The notes under the pieces: model-generated
Seen by the model: only the letters and a program-made list of their open reading frames with translations
What the model was told of the DNA's origin: nothing
Database searches by the model: none
Made by a program: the position numbers and the translations under genes
Assembly: GCA_949358305.1 (NCBI GenBank)
Contig: OX442315.1
Location: forward strand, 3,350,001 to 3,410,000
DNA length: 60,000 nt
Source: Strigamia acuminata
Taxonomy: Eukaryota > Arthropoda > Chilopoda > Geophilomorpha > Linotaeniidae
Reading direction: 5' to 3'
Shown here: positions 40,311 to 51,500 of the stretch, piece after piece
Numbering within the stretch: position 1 is the first letter of the stretch
Layout: each line of letters starts with the position of its first letter

Positions 40311-41156
40311 GTAGAAGTCGGCATCGGCACATGAGAACTAGTTCCGTGCTGCTGAAGAAGAAATTTTGTTGACTAATACCTGACATGAGTGCTTTGCACT
40401 CGAAATAGCGTATAATTAATTATTAACCGCGATCGCTCACACGATCGTATTTTTTTCCTTGTTAATTTGTTTTCGAGGTGCGAGCGCAGACTTCACGTCG
40501 CCTCGCGTCTCGAAAATTCCTCATGACTTGAGTCACGAGCGAGACAATGGGCTCGAGCCATATATAATTTTATGACAAGGGGAGAATATTCTGTAAAAGA
40601 ATATTTTTTCTCCACAAGTAATTTGACGCATCAAATTGATGCAACTTAACATTCGTACGATGAATTTTTCGGTGTGTTGGATAAATTTAATTTGACTTTA
40701 ACTTTTTTAAAAATTAGACAAAGTCCGACTTCGGAATAATTCTTTATTAGGTTTATTTATTTAATAACATTTCGACAAGCACATTTATTGTGCGATTTTA
40801 GTAATAATTTACACCCGACGAATTCTTTTTACGAATGACTGATAATTATTAATTTAATTATTAGTAATGTTCTAATTAATGTTAGAATTAATTTGAAGTA
40901 AAATCTGATGATAAGAATCCAGATTAAAGGCTCGATTCCGTCTCGCTGTGCGTTTTGGACATGAGACAGATTTTTCACGTGATGACTTCTCTTTTTCTAT
41001 CCGACGAGGGACAATTCGTCCTACGTTTGCACCGATAGACAGGAATCGGTCTCGACGGACGGCTGCACGTACTGGCAACGTCCCTCGAAACCAACCATTT
41101 ATCTACGTATTTAAATATTAACTTTTTATTAATTGTTTATTTCTCCATCCTTCCAG

Positions 41157-43922
41157 ATGGCACTACGTAAAACATGGGGACCATTAGACCCCGCTTGCAT
41201 CACTCGTGGCGGGATATTTCGAGGCGCGCTGCCCGATTTTTACCGACGATGTTTCGGCGAAGACGCCGACCCTTGGCGCCTGCGAATACTACATTCCCGA
41301 TGCATCGCCCGACGTTGGGTACGAGACTGCACGCTCCTGGATACGTTCCCGGAGGGAATGCGCGAAGGCATCGCCACAGAGTTAGCTCGTGACGATGACC
41401 CGAAATCGCCGATTTTCCACCCCGGATTGTCAAGTCAGTACACTGGCAACCCGGCGGAGGAACACGTGCTGCATGCGTGGCGAGCAGCCGAGACAGAAGA
41501 GGCCCGTGAGGCCATCTACCAGCATTATAGACAACAGCTGGTGGATACCGCTACGGCAGTGGCCGAGCGCATCCTCCAAAACGAGGGGATGACCGCGGAT
41601 GATATTCATCTGTGGTTTGAGAGGCTGCGATTGGGAGAGAGTACGCCCCAGTGGAGACCTCGGATGGGAATTTTGACGTCCCAAGCCGAGATGTGGCAGC
41701 TCCACTACCTGGGGATTTTGGGGCCCAAGAGCAGCTACCCGCGGAAGCGCAAGCGCTCCAAAGGCGCCGGGGACAGCCAGTCGCGTTCCCCAGCGACAAC
41801 CAAGAAGCAGCGTGTCACTCAAAACACGACTGAAGGCAACGAAGCTGGGCCATCCACTAGTACGGTGCGTGACCCTTCGCAGTATTCCCGACCGCGAATT
41901 TTCATAAACCGTCAGATTAAAGACGGTAAGGAGTGCAAGGAGGTTTGGATGTCTGGTGACGAAGAGCGAGTCTCTCGTCCCAGCACTTCTAGACGTCCGC
42001 TGACTCATCGCGAGCAGCGGAAAAAAGATCGCAAAGAGCGATACTTCGCGAGGTGCGAAGCTCGGGGCCGTCCCATCCCCGAACCCGCCTACGCCTCCAA
42101 GAGAGCGGGTCGACGAGGTGGTAGCCAGTCAGGTGAGCGAAACGTCCCAGCGGCAGATACGCGGGACCTTCGCGAGATTCTGACTCAGATGAAGCGGACG
42201 AAACTGACACGTTTCGATCCCGCGATGAAACACGCCAGGAAGATGGGTGTTGTCACCGACGGGAAGGTGACCCCACACGAGGTGGCAAGGTGGCTCGCAG
42301 ACTACATTAATTCGCGACCACGACCCGATGGCATGCCAACCGCCATCGTGCAGCCTTCAGGCTCCGGACAACATCTCCCGGCGCTCCAAGTCGCAATGAC
42401 TGGAGTGCAGACGACGGAGACGCCACCACCGCCGACGCAGCCAACACCACCGCTGCCGACGCCGACGCTGCCGACCAAGACGCAGCCGCCTCCGAACCTG
42501 CCGCCGCCGTCGTTGTTGAATTCGAGCGATCCGCCGGATTTACCCACCGACCGCTCAGTCCCTCTCCCCGTTGGACAGAGCAGTGCGCAGGAATGTCGAG
42601 CCAATTTGACCGGCATTTACAGGCCGAGCCAACCCCGATCCGGTTCCTCGGCCCTGTTTTTCGAGAGGCGAGACGAAGAAGCGCAGCTCGCGAGAGAAGC
42701 CGCCAATCCGACTATCTCCGAGCTCTCAGCGTTTCGCTTCGTGATGGAAGACCCAAGAGTCTCCGCGCCCGCCTTGCGAGGTGTGGATCAGGCCCAGCGA
42801 TATTTCATCGAATGGGCAACGGCGATGATGAGTAAGCTCTCGTGTGCCTTCACTGCGGATTCGGAGCGATCGAATCCAGTGAATCGTCGCAGCCTACAGC
42901 TATCATTGACCAAGGTCATGATGCAGCTGCTAACCCCAGCACTCTTCGGAGAAGGGCGTCAGGCGATGGCCGCATGGTCTGTCGTGGACAGAGAGGGTGT
43001 ACAGGTTCCCCGTGCACTCCTCGCAGAGTGGAGCTCCATTCTGCCCGACCCTGTGTTGACTCGGTACGAGCTAACCAGGGATGTGGTAAACCCCGAATTT
43101 GAGGGGTACAAGTTGCGAAGCACGGCGTTTCGTTATACCTCCGCCACCTGGACAGCGGCGCCTACCCAACAACTGCGCGCCTTGACCATCCAGACGGAAG
43201 AATCGGCAGAGGATGTAGAAATGGTGATCTCGCCGACGAGCGGAGTTCCGATTCCGCCACCGATGCCTGCGGAGATATCCCCGCAAGGACCCGCCCTGTT
43301 CGAAGTGGCGGGTAAACCAAAGCGCTTGCTGTGCCGAACGCCACCCGTCAGGTCCGTCGAGCAAACGAAGCCGACACCGCCCGGGACCTCACCGGCCCGA
43401 GCGGCGACAACGACGCAAGCCGCTATTCCCGCGGCCACCCAGAAGCCGAAGCCGGCACCGCCTCCGCCAGACTATTACGGGCGAATCATCGAAGAGTTTC
43501 CCCATCTCTCGATGACGACGGCGACCAGGAGGTTTATCCTCGCGCAGCGGGACAAAGGCAAATCAGTCTTCATCTGGCTTCACAACCAGATCCGGAAGAC
43601 TAGAGACCTCATCTTCCACCAGAGGTTGCTGAGAGCCCACCGTGTGCCAGTGACGCCAGCGGAAGCCAATGCCATCCGGCATACGAACACCGGCTTCTCC
43701 GCCTACATCCCGAGCGTTTGGTTACACGAGAGGACGCGTGCCCCGCATGAGCCAGTTGACGGCCATGCATTATGCTTCATTACGGAGCATGAGGACCCCC
43801 GAGATCGGTCCTCGGCGTTAGTAGGCGATCTACCCGCGCCACCCGGCACTCAACCGCCTGTCCCTGGAGTGAGTTACGCCCAGGTGACGGACTCAGTGTC
43901 GGGTCCCCCAGGAAAGAAGTGA
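41157..43922 (+). CDS. Element C third ORF: large non-Env protein in the envelope position
   Basis: 921 codons from the ATG at 41157, which directly follows the splice acceptor (TTTATTTCTCCATCCTTCCAG). Frame is open a few codons further upstream, but the acceptor decides. Residues 1-190 look globular and Trp-rich; PRKRKRSK at 195-202 is a likely nuclear localisation signal; residues about 420-470 are Pro/Thr-rich; a second globular-looking part lies at about 520-680 and a third (FPHLSMTTATRRFILAQRD) at 785-880. No signal peptide or membrane segment. GC-rich. I do not recognise the family and see no clear similarity to the element B protein. Probably made from a spliced message. Confidence 0.75.
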   Translation: MALRKTWGPLDPACITRGGIFRGALPDFYRRCFGEDADPWRLRILHSRCIARRWVRDCTLLDTFPEGMREGIATELARDDDPKSPIFHPGLSSQYTGNPAEEHVLHAWRAAETEEAREAIYQHYRQQLVDTATAVAERILQNEGMTADDIHLWFERLRLGESTPQWRPRMGILTSQAEMWQLHYLGILGPKSSYPRKRKRSKGAGDSQSRSPATTKKQRVTQNTTEGNEAGPSTSTVRDPSQYSRPRIFINRQIKDGKECKEVWMSGDEERVSRPSTSRRPLTHREQRKKDRKERYFARCEARGRPIPEPAYASKRAGRRGGSQSGERNVPAADTRDLREILTQMKRTKLTRFDPAMKHARKMGVVTDGKVTPHEVARWLADYINSRPRPDGMPTAIVQPSGSGQHLPALQVAMTGVQTTETPPPPTQPTPPLPTPTLPTKTQPPPNLPPPSLLNSSDPPDLPTDRSVPLPVGQSSAQECRANLTGIYRPSQPRSGSSALFFERRDEEAQLAREAANPTISELSAFRFVMEDPRVSAPALRGVDQAQRYFIEWATAMMSKLSCAFTADSERSNPVNRRSLQLSLTKVMMQLLTPALFGEGRQAMAAWSVVDREGVQVPRALLAEWSSILPDPVLTRYELTRDVVNPEFEGYKLRSTAFRYTSATWTAAPTQQLRALTIQTEESAEDVEMVISPTSGVPIPPPMPAEISPQGPALFEVAGKPKRLLCRTPPVRSVEQTKPTPPGTSPARAATTTQAAIPAATQKPKPAPPPPDYYGRIIEEFPHLSMTTATRRFILAQRDKGKSVFIWLHNQIRKTRDLIFHQRLLRAHRVPVTPAEANAIRHTNTGFSAYIPSVWLHERTRAPHEPVDGHALCFITEHEDPRDRSSALVGDLPAPPGTQPPVPGVSYAQVTDSVSGPPGKK

Positions 43923-43947
43923 TCGCTCAGCCCCACGGTCTGAGCTC

Positions 43948-43958
43948 GGAGGGGGAAG
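43948..43958 (+). promoter_or_regulatory. 3' polypurine tract of element C
   Basis: GGAGGGGGAAG immediately before the 3' LTR. Confidence 0.9.
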
Positions 43959-44977
43959 TGTTGTGACCCGACTGGACCGGGGTCAACGAAGAGTTTCTCT
44001 CGTGACCTCGTTTCGGGTGTAAGGGGAGCCGCAAGCGCGTCTCCCTTCCCTCAGTGCATTGACATCTAGTCAATGGACAGGCGTCTGCCCTGAGGGAGTG
44101 GGGATGGCTCGTCCACCCCACCATTGGGTGATTCCGGTCACCTGTCAACCCCGCTTTGTGCAAAGGAATGTGCCTTGCACTGAGCGGGCAGAACCAACAC
44201 AACCATCAAACGAGAAACACACGTAAACCCGTCGTCCTACAAGATCAGGCCCAAGTAAATATACTGGGATTGACCAAGGACAAAGGACAATTTACCGTGA
44301 GTACGTTTGGTCAGTGTCAAACTCCGCAGAGTAACCTGCGAGATAAGATTACCACACTATTTTAGCACACCAGCTAGAAATAGTAAAAACCACTCCAGTT
44401 TAGCGAGTTGTGCAGACAAACGGTCGCACAAGCCTAAACTGCAGTTAAACCACGACGAGCGTTCCCGCCGCTGTGTGACCGCCGGGAGCCAGAAGAGTCC
44501 GCCGCTGTGTGATCGCCGGACACCACACAAAAACCTAGACAACAGCCCGAAGTAAGCCTTTTAACTAAGCATTCACTCGCGCCCGACCAGCGTGAGCCCG
44601 AAGGACCAGCCAGAGACGAGCCGAGGACGCCATATTGCCACGCCGGCCCAAGACGACACCACGTTGCCACAACGAGGACGCCATCTTGGACACGACCGAG
44701 ACAACAGACGACCTCGCCGATTCCAGCCAGCTTTCATCATACCTTTACCTTTCCATTTCCCTTCACCCATTCCGATTTACCTTTTACCTACCTTTTATAT
44801 ATATATATATATAAGATATATCTGTACATTGTCCCACAGAATAAATCTATATTATATTTTACCTTTTATATCTGTGTAATCATTTCTTTGGGTAAACCGC
44901 TTGAGCAAAGCGGTAGTGAGTTAGTCGAATTAAGTAATCAACCCACGAGTTAGCGACGGTTAGAGTTGAGCGCGACA
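43959..44977 (+). repeat. 3' LTR of element C
   Basis: 1019 bp, same as 31476-32494 with an offset of 12483. Followed by the right target duplication ACCA. Confidence 0.95.
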
Positions 44978-44979
44978 AC

Positions 44980-45198
44980 CATAATGTCATTGGTTTAACA
45001 AACAATCGCAAATTAAATGGTATTTTCAGAATATATGATTTTTCAAATTGTAAAATTTCTATCCTTCTAACTGAAGATGATGTGTTGATAAATTGTCTTA
45101 AGAAATGCAATCGCTCTTGGAAAAGAAATGACTGCAAAAGTTCATTGTTTTGCTACAAAATACATAAAGAAAGAAATAATTGTAGAGCACTTGCTTGA
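44980..45198 (+). CDS. Possible Cys-rich host exon, very uncertain
   Basis: A frame open to TGA at 45196-45198 encodes a stretch with seven cysteines (for example NCLKKCNRSW, NDCKSSLFCY, NNCRALA). An acceptor-like TGGTATTTTCAG lies at 45032. There is no ATG, and upstream the frame lies antisense to the channel exon. It may be the end of a small secreted protein gene on the other strand, or chance. Confidence 0.2.
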   Translation, partial: HNVIGLTNNRKLNGIFRIYDFSNCKISILLTEDDVLINCLKKCNRSWKRNDCKSSLFCYKIHKERNNCRALA

Positions 45199-45675
45199 AA
45201 TGTTCACTCTAGTGTGTCTGAACGATTTCTGAAGTCTTTTTTATGCATTTAAATTAACTTTGCTTTGAAAACACCTATTGTAGGAAACAAATCAATTTTC
45301 AACAAATTCTCAAGGTTTTGCTAAATAATTAAATAAGCTCTTTCAGCAATGGACAAAAACCTTTTGTGTACTTTGTGAATAATTAAACCCTTTAGACTCC
45401 GTAAATCGTTACCTCACATTCATAATCACGATTGATTCCAGGAACAGAGCCAACACTTATTTATCATATAAATTTAAACGTGGAAAACTTTGTATCACAC
45501 CCATTACATGAATAAATAACGAATAATAAATAAATAACGAATAAATAACGAATAATGATTTGGACAAGTTCATGCACACGTGTATCAACCCACAAGCTGG
45601 AGAACGAAAAATAAGACTATAGAAAGTCCATATATGTTGATTTAACTGAGTAGTTTCCGTAGTGACACAACGTCA
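44982..45675. other. Upstream region of the channel gene beyond element C
   Basis: Would contain the native 5' UTR and promoter of the DEG/ENaC gene (minus strand). I see no clear promoter. A short tandem repeat of AATAAATAACG-type units lies at 45510-45556. Confidence 0.4.
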
Positions 45676-46848
45676 TAACAATATCCATACCGCTTGAGAA
45701 ACTGCACTAACACATTAAATTTAAATAACATATAAAGAAGCCATTAGAGAGTTTGCGAATGCATTTTTTCTTTATAGTTAAGGACTATACGGTATAAAAA
45801 TAGTGTAAGGGAAAAATGATCAATTAAGTTTTTGCGGGCTGCACTTTTCCCTTATCACTACACTACTTCAGCCAACTACTGATAGTTAGTAATTTTGGGC
45901 ATAAAAATTCAATTTGGGGGTGTAAATTGCAAATTTCTGCATAAAATTTATTATTGTGCCTATAAAGTATGGTTTTGGACCTAAAATTCAATTTTGGGCC
46001 TCACTTATCATTCAATCTACGTACCTATGACTGTGATGTGTTTGATCGGGACAACAAAATAATTGCCATTTGCAATGGGCGGAGCTAACAATATAGTGTT
46101 CTCAATTCTGATTGGCTGCGCTATATTTTAATTTAGTGTTGAAAACGATACATTACACAGTTTGCGGCAGTGACTTTTCCCTTACAGTTATGCTTAATTT
46201 TATGTTATAAATAGTGTAACGGAAAAGAGAAAAAACATGCTTTGCGGTATGCACTTTTCCCTTAGGTTATAAAAATTTCCTTACACTATTTTTGTCATGT
46301 GACTCCGTCAAGGAGGGGTGGTTGCTATGCAACGACCACACAAATACAAGGTCAAATATCAAAACTAAACTAACAGAAATTCATGTAGTAAAAAAAATAT
46401 CCTAACTATTTGTTGCCATGGCTTCACAAAATAAATAATACGGAGTAAGTTGGATTGTTTAAATACAGTCAAACTTACCAACTGAAGTGTGCCTCGTGTG
46501 CCTGATGTACTGCTTGAAGCGGAGAATTGCAAATGGCGGCAATCACAAATAGTCGCCATTTGCAATTTTTTGGCAATGACGTAAATAGCGGAAAATTACC
46601 GGATTGCTTGCGCTATTTCCAGTTATACTGTAAGGAAAGTCCGAGTTATGACTTTTCCACTACACTTATACATGTATCGGGAGTTTTTATAACGGAAAAG
46701 TCACTGCCGCAAACTCTGTACTAAAGATTTTTCCCTTACGATATGGCACTAAAATAGTGTAACGTGGCACAAAATAAGGGAAAATTGCATCCTGCAAACA
46801 CTCTATTAAATCACAATTTCCATTATGTCATAACGCTAATATAAATTT
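45676..46848 (+). repeat. Dispersed repeat R, copy split by a transposon
   Basis: The left part (45676-45746) and right part (46805-46848) together match the uninterrupted copy at 11087-11195. The intervening 1058 bp are a later insertion. Confidence 0.75.
45747..46804. mobile_element. Fold-back transposon, 1058 bp, with ATTA target duplication
   Basis: Flanked by ATTA (45743-45746 and 46805-46808). Ends are imperfect inverted repeats (GAGAGTTTGC...ATGCA against its complement TGCATxxxGCAAACACTCT). Internally, AATAGTGTAA, TTTTCCCTTA and GCAAACTCT motifs repeat in both orientations, and a 13-bp-arm palindrome of ATTGCAAATGGCG lies at 46524-46566. No transposase; non-autonomous. Confidence 0.75.
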
Positions 46849-46861
46849 TTATACTACTAAC

Positions 46862-47111
46862 CTCAATAGGCAACCCACACATACAACTTCTTCATAGAAC
46901 AAGACATTTGAATGGTTTGTGATGTTGGAATTGTATGGATGGGAACTGTCAACTGGATACCTTTGGATGTAAATGGATGGAGTCAGGAAAGTGACCAGTC
47001 GATTGTAGGAAATTTGCATGAATCTCCGTTTATTGCATGAAGGTGGTGCTGTAGTACCAGCGTTACGAAATAAAACAATGGTCAAGAATAACCAATGGAG
47101 TGCGAGACACT
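46862..47111 (-). CDS. Possible host exon with signal-peptide-like start, uncertain
   Basis: Between an acceptor-like ATCTAACTAG (47112) and a donor-like GAG/GTTAGTAG (46861) the frame is open for 82 codons + 2 nt. It starts with a hydrophobic run (CLALHWLFLTIVLF), then TTAPPSCNKRRF, and ends EEVVCVGCLL. This looks like a secreted protein, but there is no ATG in the exon and no family is recognised. Confidence 0.3.
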
Positions 47112-47246
47112 CTAGTTAGATGTTTTCATCAATACGTTTAGACAGGTGTTTATGTTCAGTGAATTAAAACATTGAGTATATCTTAGTATGACATGCATTT
47201 AGTTATTTACACATTTTTAATTCATGAATTTTCAAAGAATGCGTAT

Positions 47247-47736
47247 TGTTACGTGGCCAACTGGCCAATAATGACCACGTAACTTATTACTGTTTTACTG
47301 CTAAACATTATCTAATAACTAAGAGTGAAAGGAACAGTCAGAGTTTGAGTTGAAAACAAAACAGTATTCTTTATTCTTTAAATATAAATCATAAAACTAA
47401 AGCATGAATACAAATTATAAACTAAACCTAATTAAACCTGAAACACATATAAATTAAGAGATATGATTAACACTTTGATTTCAGTTCAGATTTGGAGGGA
47501 AACGATTACTTCATGCCAATTGCTGGCTGATGTGAACCGTTTAGAAGCCCGGGATGGACTGAGTTCTCAGAGCCAAAGTGGCTCTTTTATAACCAGATTC
47601 CCCCCTCATTAATCATAATTGAACAGGCCGTGATGCAATCATCACGCACACTGCCTAGTGATAGATTTTAGTAATTCTAATAAGAGTTGTGCTGGTTTGA
47701 GGCGATCGGCAGACGACGCGCCTCAACCGCATGACA
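47247..47736 (-). repeat. 3' LTR of element D
   Basis: TGTTACGTGG...GCATGACA on the plus strand, TG...CA ends. Left flank GTAT may be a target duplication; the right end of the array is outside the window. It is preceded on the minus strand by a polypurine run (AAAAGAGGGAG, 47738-47748). Confidence 0.85.
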
Positions 47737-47737
47737 A

Positions 47738-48520
47738 CTCCCTCTTTTAATTTTTTGGTCTCCAAAAACAAAACTAATTCAAAATCTAAACCAACTTAAT
47801 GTTAATCATACCTAAAATATTCTAAATAATCAAAATATGAGTCCCATCCCCAGTGTTAATCATATCTTTACATCTCTTTACAAAACAAAATCAAATTTCA
47901 ACATTTTAATTTCTAAAACAATCATAGTGACATTTCAGCACTTGTCCATCAAAATTACACGACATAACACTTTTTGGATTTTTCATCTACATTATATTAC
48001 TTTTTTTCTGGTTTTCACAATATTTTCTATAAAATTATAAATTCACATTTTTAAGAAAAATACACAAAAAAAAATTAAATTAAATTAAAACAAAATTTCA
48101 CACTGGAGGAGGTTGCAATTTTACCTTCTCCTCTTCAAATGGCACTAGTTGTGTTTGGGCTAACTCGTACAAAGTTCGATGTCTCAAGTGAATTGACCAA
48201 TTTTCCAGATTAATTCTAGTTAAATTCCAATTCAATATCCCAATTTATTTATTGTAATTATTATTCAAACTAATGGCTGTGAATTAATTAAATGTGCATG
48301 AAAATGTCTAAATTTAATAATTCTAATGCAGCTTTCTCAAAACTATCCACGTTAGTTTCGTTTCAAATTCCTCAAATTTCCGCAATGTTATTCTTCAATT
48401 CAATTGTTACTAAACAATACCTACTTTCACACGAACACCCGTTGAAAATAAAGCTATTCAGATTTAAATCAAGCTTTGTCTCCGATTGCTACAATATGCT
48501 TGTGCTTTCTTTGACAGAAC
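47738..48520 (-). other. Element D 3' untranslated region with polypurine tract
   Basis: About 780 bp between pol stop and LTR, AT-rich, without coding potential. This element has no ORF3. Confidence 0.7.
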
Positions 48521-51500
48521 TTAGTAAAATGAGGTATAATTGCGCCGTTTCTGCTTTCGAAGGCGGCGTGACCGGAAACTGCCAATTTCAGGAGGTCGCG
48601 CGTGCGCGTTGTTGTCGACCGCACTTGCGACACCTGATGACGGTTCCGACAGTTGTTTTTTCTCAGTTTTTACCGGAAGTTCGCTATCAAATAGGCCTCG
48701 CAATGATATTTGGTCATCATCGTCGATGAAACGTTCCGTTGCTGCAGAAACAGGTTTGTTTGACGAATTTACGTCGTTTTCCGTGGTAATTTCGTTTTGG
48801 CTGTCTGTTTCCTTCAAATCTTCGGCAAATGTAACTTTTTTAGATGTTAAAGGTTTCATAATGTCATCTGAGATTTCTTCTCTTACTTTGTATGGTTTTA
48901 ATCGCTCTATATTTACAATATCCATTTTCTTACCCGACGAACTTCGAATTTCGTAATCATTTGGTGCTGTTCTTCGCACTATCTCATATGGACCAGAGAA
49001 TTGTGGCAGGAGTTTCTCGCTCAAACCAACCTTTCTATTTGGTGTTTTCAAATAAACAAGTTCTCCTGGATCGAATTCCACATGTACTCTGTCCAAATCA
49101 AAGCGTTTCTTGCTTTTTTCACCTTGTTCCTGTATCCGTTCATTAGAAATTCTCCTCGCCTCCCTGATAAATCTGGAAGTACGCAAAGTGAATTCTTTTC
49201 GAGGAAGATTTAGATTGACATCGACGTTGAGATCAGCTTCATAACCTCGCATTAAATAATAAGGGGTATAACCTGTTGTTTCATGGACTCCAGTATTATA
49301 AGAGAAAAGAAGAAATGGCAAAAATTCATCCCAATCCGTATGATCTTTATTTACATAATTCTGCAACATTTTTGCAAGTGTTGCATTAAATCTTTCCGTG
49401 AGCCCATTTGTTCTTGGATGGTACCCGGAAGTGCTCTTGTGGAGGGATTTGAATAATGCAGATATCTCCTTAATCATCTCATTTCTGTATTCCGTTCCCT
49501 TATCACTCAAAATCTCTCGTGGGCTTCCTTCTTTCAGCATGACTTCATAAACAAGTGATTTCGCTGCTTCAAGAGCTGTGCAAGCTGGTGCTGCTCTAGC
49601 TATTGCAGTGCGTGATAAATAATCCGTAATAACGAAAACAAACTTGTTTCCTGTGTCAGATGTTGGAAAACTTCCTAAAGTATCTATGGTGACTCTTTCA
49701 AACGGTCTCGACACTGTCGACCATGGTTGCATCAATCCTTTTGGTGGCGTTGTCATAGTTTTTGCACTTGCACACGATGAACATGAGAGTACGTGATTCC
49801 TCACGTCCCTATAGATCTTAGGCCAGAAGAATCTTGTTCTTATTTTCTTCCACGTTTTGTTAAGGCCTAAATGAGCTCCAGTAAGTCCGTCGTGCATTTC
49901 GACTAATACGCACCTGCGTAAATGCTGCGGAACATACAACAATTCTTCCGTGTTTAAGGAATCAAATTTCTTCTTCTTAAACAAAGTGTCGCCTTGAAGT
50001 ACGAATTGCTTTAGCGTTCGTCTTCTGTTGCGCGAAAGTTGCTCATTTTTCTGCAAGGTTGTGATGATTTCCAAAATCTTCTGATCTTTGCGCTGCTCAG
50101 CAGGCAAATTAAGATTCTCGAGAGCTAGTGAAGGAATTTCTATAACTTCTTCTCCACCAACCTCTTCTGGAATTCTACTTAATGCATCGGCATCTGTGTG
50201 TTTCTTGCCCGACTTATGTAGTACATCATAATCGTAATCAACCAATTGCAGACTCCATCGTGCTAACCTACCATTTGGATTCTTGACGCTTTTCAGCCAT
50301 TGAAGGGCTGAATGGTCCGTGATGATGGTAAACTTCTTTCCGTACAAATAAGGTCGATACTTCTCTATGCCAAACAATATGGCGAGACATTCTCTTTCCG
50401 TCGCGTTATAGTTTTGTTCGGCTTGGCTCAGCAACCTACTTGCATAACATATAACGTGCTCCTGATTGTTGATCTTCTGCTTCAGGATAGCTCCAAGACC
50501 ATAAGCACTAGCGTCCGTCGATATTATAAATGGCTGTGCGAAATTGGGGTGAGCCAGCACAGGTACCGTTACCAAAGCTGTTCTCAGTCGCTTAAATGCT
50601 TCTTCATGAGGCGGTCTCCAGTCGAATTTCTCGTCTTTCTTCGTAAGGTTGACCAAGGGTTTGGAAATATCAGCAAATCCTAAAATGAATTTTCTATAAT
50701 ATGAGCACAAACCCAAAAATCCCCTTAATTGTTTGACATTTAGTGGCACCGGAAATTTTGCCACAGACTCGAGATTTCGTGGATCTGGTGAAACGCCCTC
50801 TGAATCAATTACATGTCCAAGGTATCGGATGGTGTTGGTCCCGAAAGTACATTTACTTAGCTTCACCTTCAAATTCGCAATTCGCAGTTTTTCAAAGACT
50901 GAGTCCAGATCTTGTAAATGTTGTTCAAATGTTTTAGAAAAAATTATAAGGTCGTCAATATAGGCTATACAGACCTTTCCCAAGAGGTTACCCAATACTT
51001 TATTCATCAATTTTTGAAACGCAGCTGGGCTGTTACATAACCCCATTCCGAGGACATTAAATTCATAGTGTCCGGTTGAAGTGGTGAACGCCGTCTTCTC
51101 TCGATCTTGTTCATTTATTTCAACTTGATGGTATCCTTGGATTAAATCCATCATAGAGAAAAACTGGGCCCCTGCTAGTTGATCTAAAGTGTCATCTATT
51201 CTCGGCAGTGGGTACACCATTTTCTTTGTAATTGCGTTCAACCTCCTCCAATCTACACAAAATCTCCATTTACCGTCTCTTTTCTTGATGAGTAATACTG
51301 GCGCACTCCAGGGACTTTCCGATTCCCTAATGACTCCCTGCTCTAACAATTTTCTGGTTTCCTCAGCTTCTACTTCTTTTTCTGCGATTGAACGTCTATA
51401 CGGCTGCAAGTGAATAGGTTCATGGTCACCTGTATCTATCTTGTGGCTAAAGTTGGTTACTCTTCCTAAATCTTTATCTGACATGGCAAACCTGTCCTCA

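Larger units (their letters stand above)
39745..41156 (+). other. Element C pol-ORF3 gap
   Basis: 1.4 kb with no long ORF but several apparent RNA features: three hairpin repeats (39887-40000), a candidate coding exon (40097-40310), and an intron ending at the acceptor TTCCAG (41156). The rest is AT-rich. Confidence 0.6.
31476..44977 (+). mobile_element. Element C: complete 13.5-kb three-ORF Ty3/gypsy retrotransposon
   Basis: LTRs of 1019 bp at 31476-32494 and 43959-44977, target duplication ACCA (31472-31475 and 44978-44981), primer site, gag, pol by -1 frameshift, structured gap, third ORF, polypurine tract. The LTRs looked identical where compared, so the insertion is young. Orientation is opposite to the channel gene it interrupts. 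More GC-rich than A and B and more distant in sequence. Confidence 0.95.

Noticed and set aside
40578-40592. AAGGGGAGAAT in the element C gap as a central polypurine tract
   Set aside because: Unlike in element B it does not match the 3' polypurine tract closely enough.
41430-43438. Several antisense and alternative-frame ORFs within ORF3 of C
   Set aside because: GC-rich DNA has few stops; the 921-codon frame with an adjoining splice acceptor explains the region.
41157-43922. ORF3 as an envelope glycoprotein
   Set aside because: No signal peptide, membrane anchor, furin-type site or Cys/Asn-glycan pattern was seen in B or C.
48292-48729. Plus-strand ORF of 145 codons, repeated at 55490-55927
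   Set aside because: Lies across the pol 3' end and untranslated region of D and E on the opposite strand; no motif.
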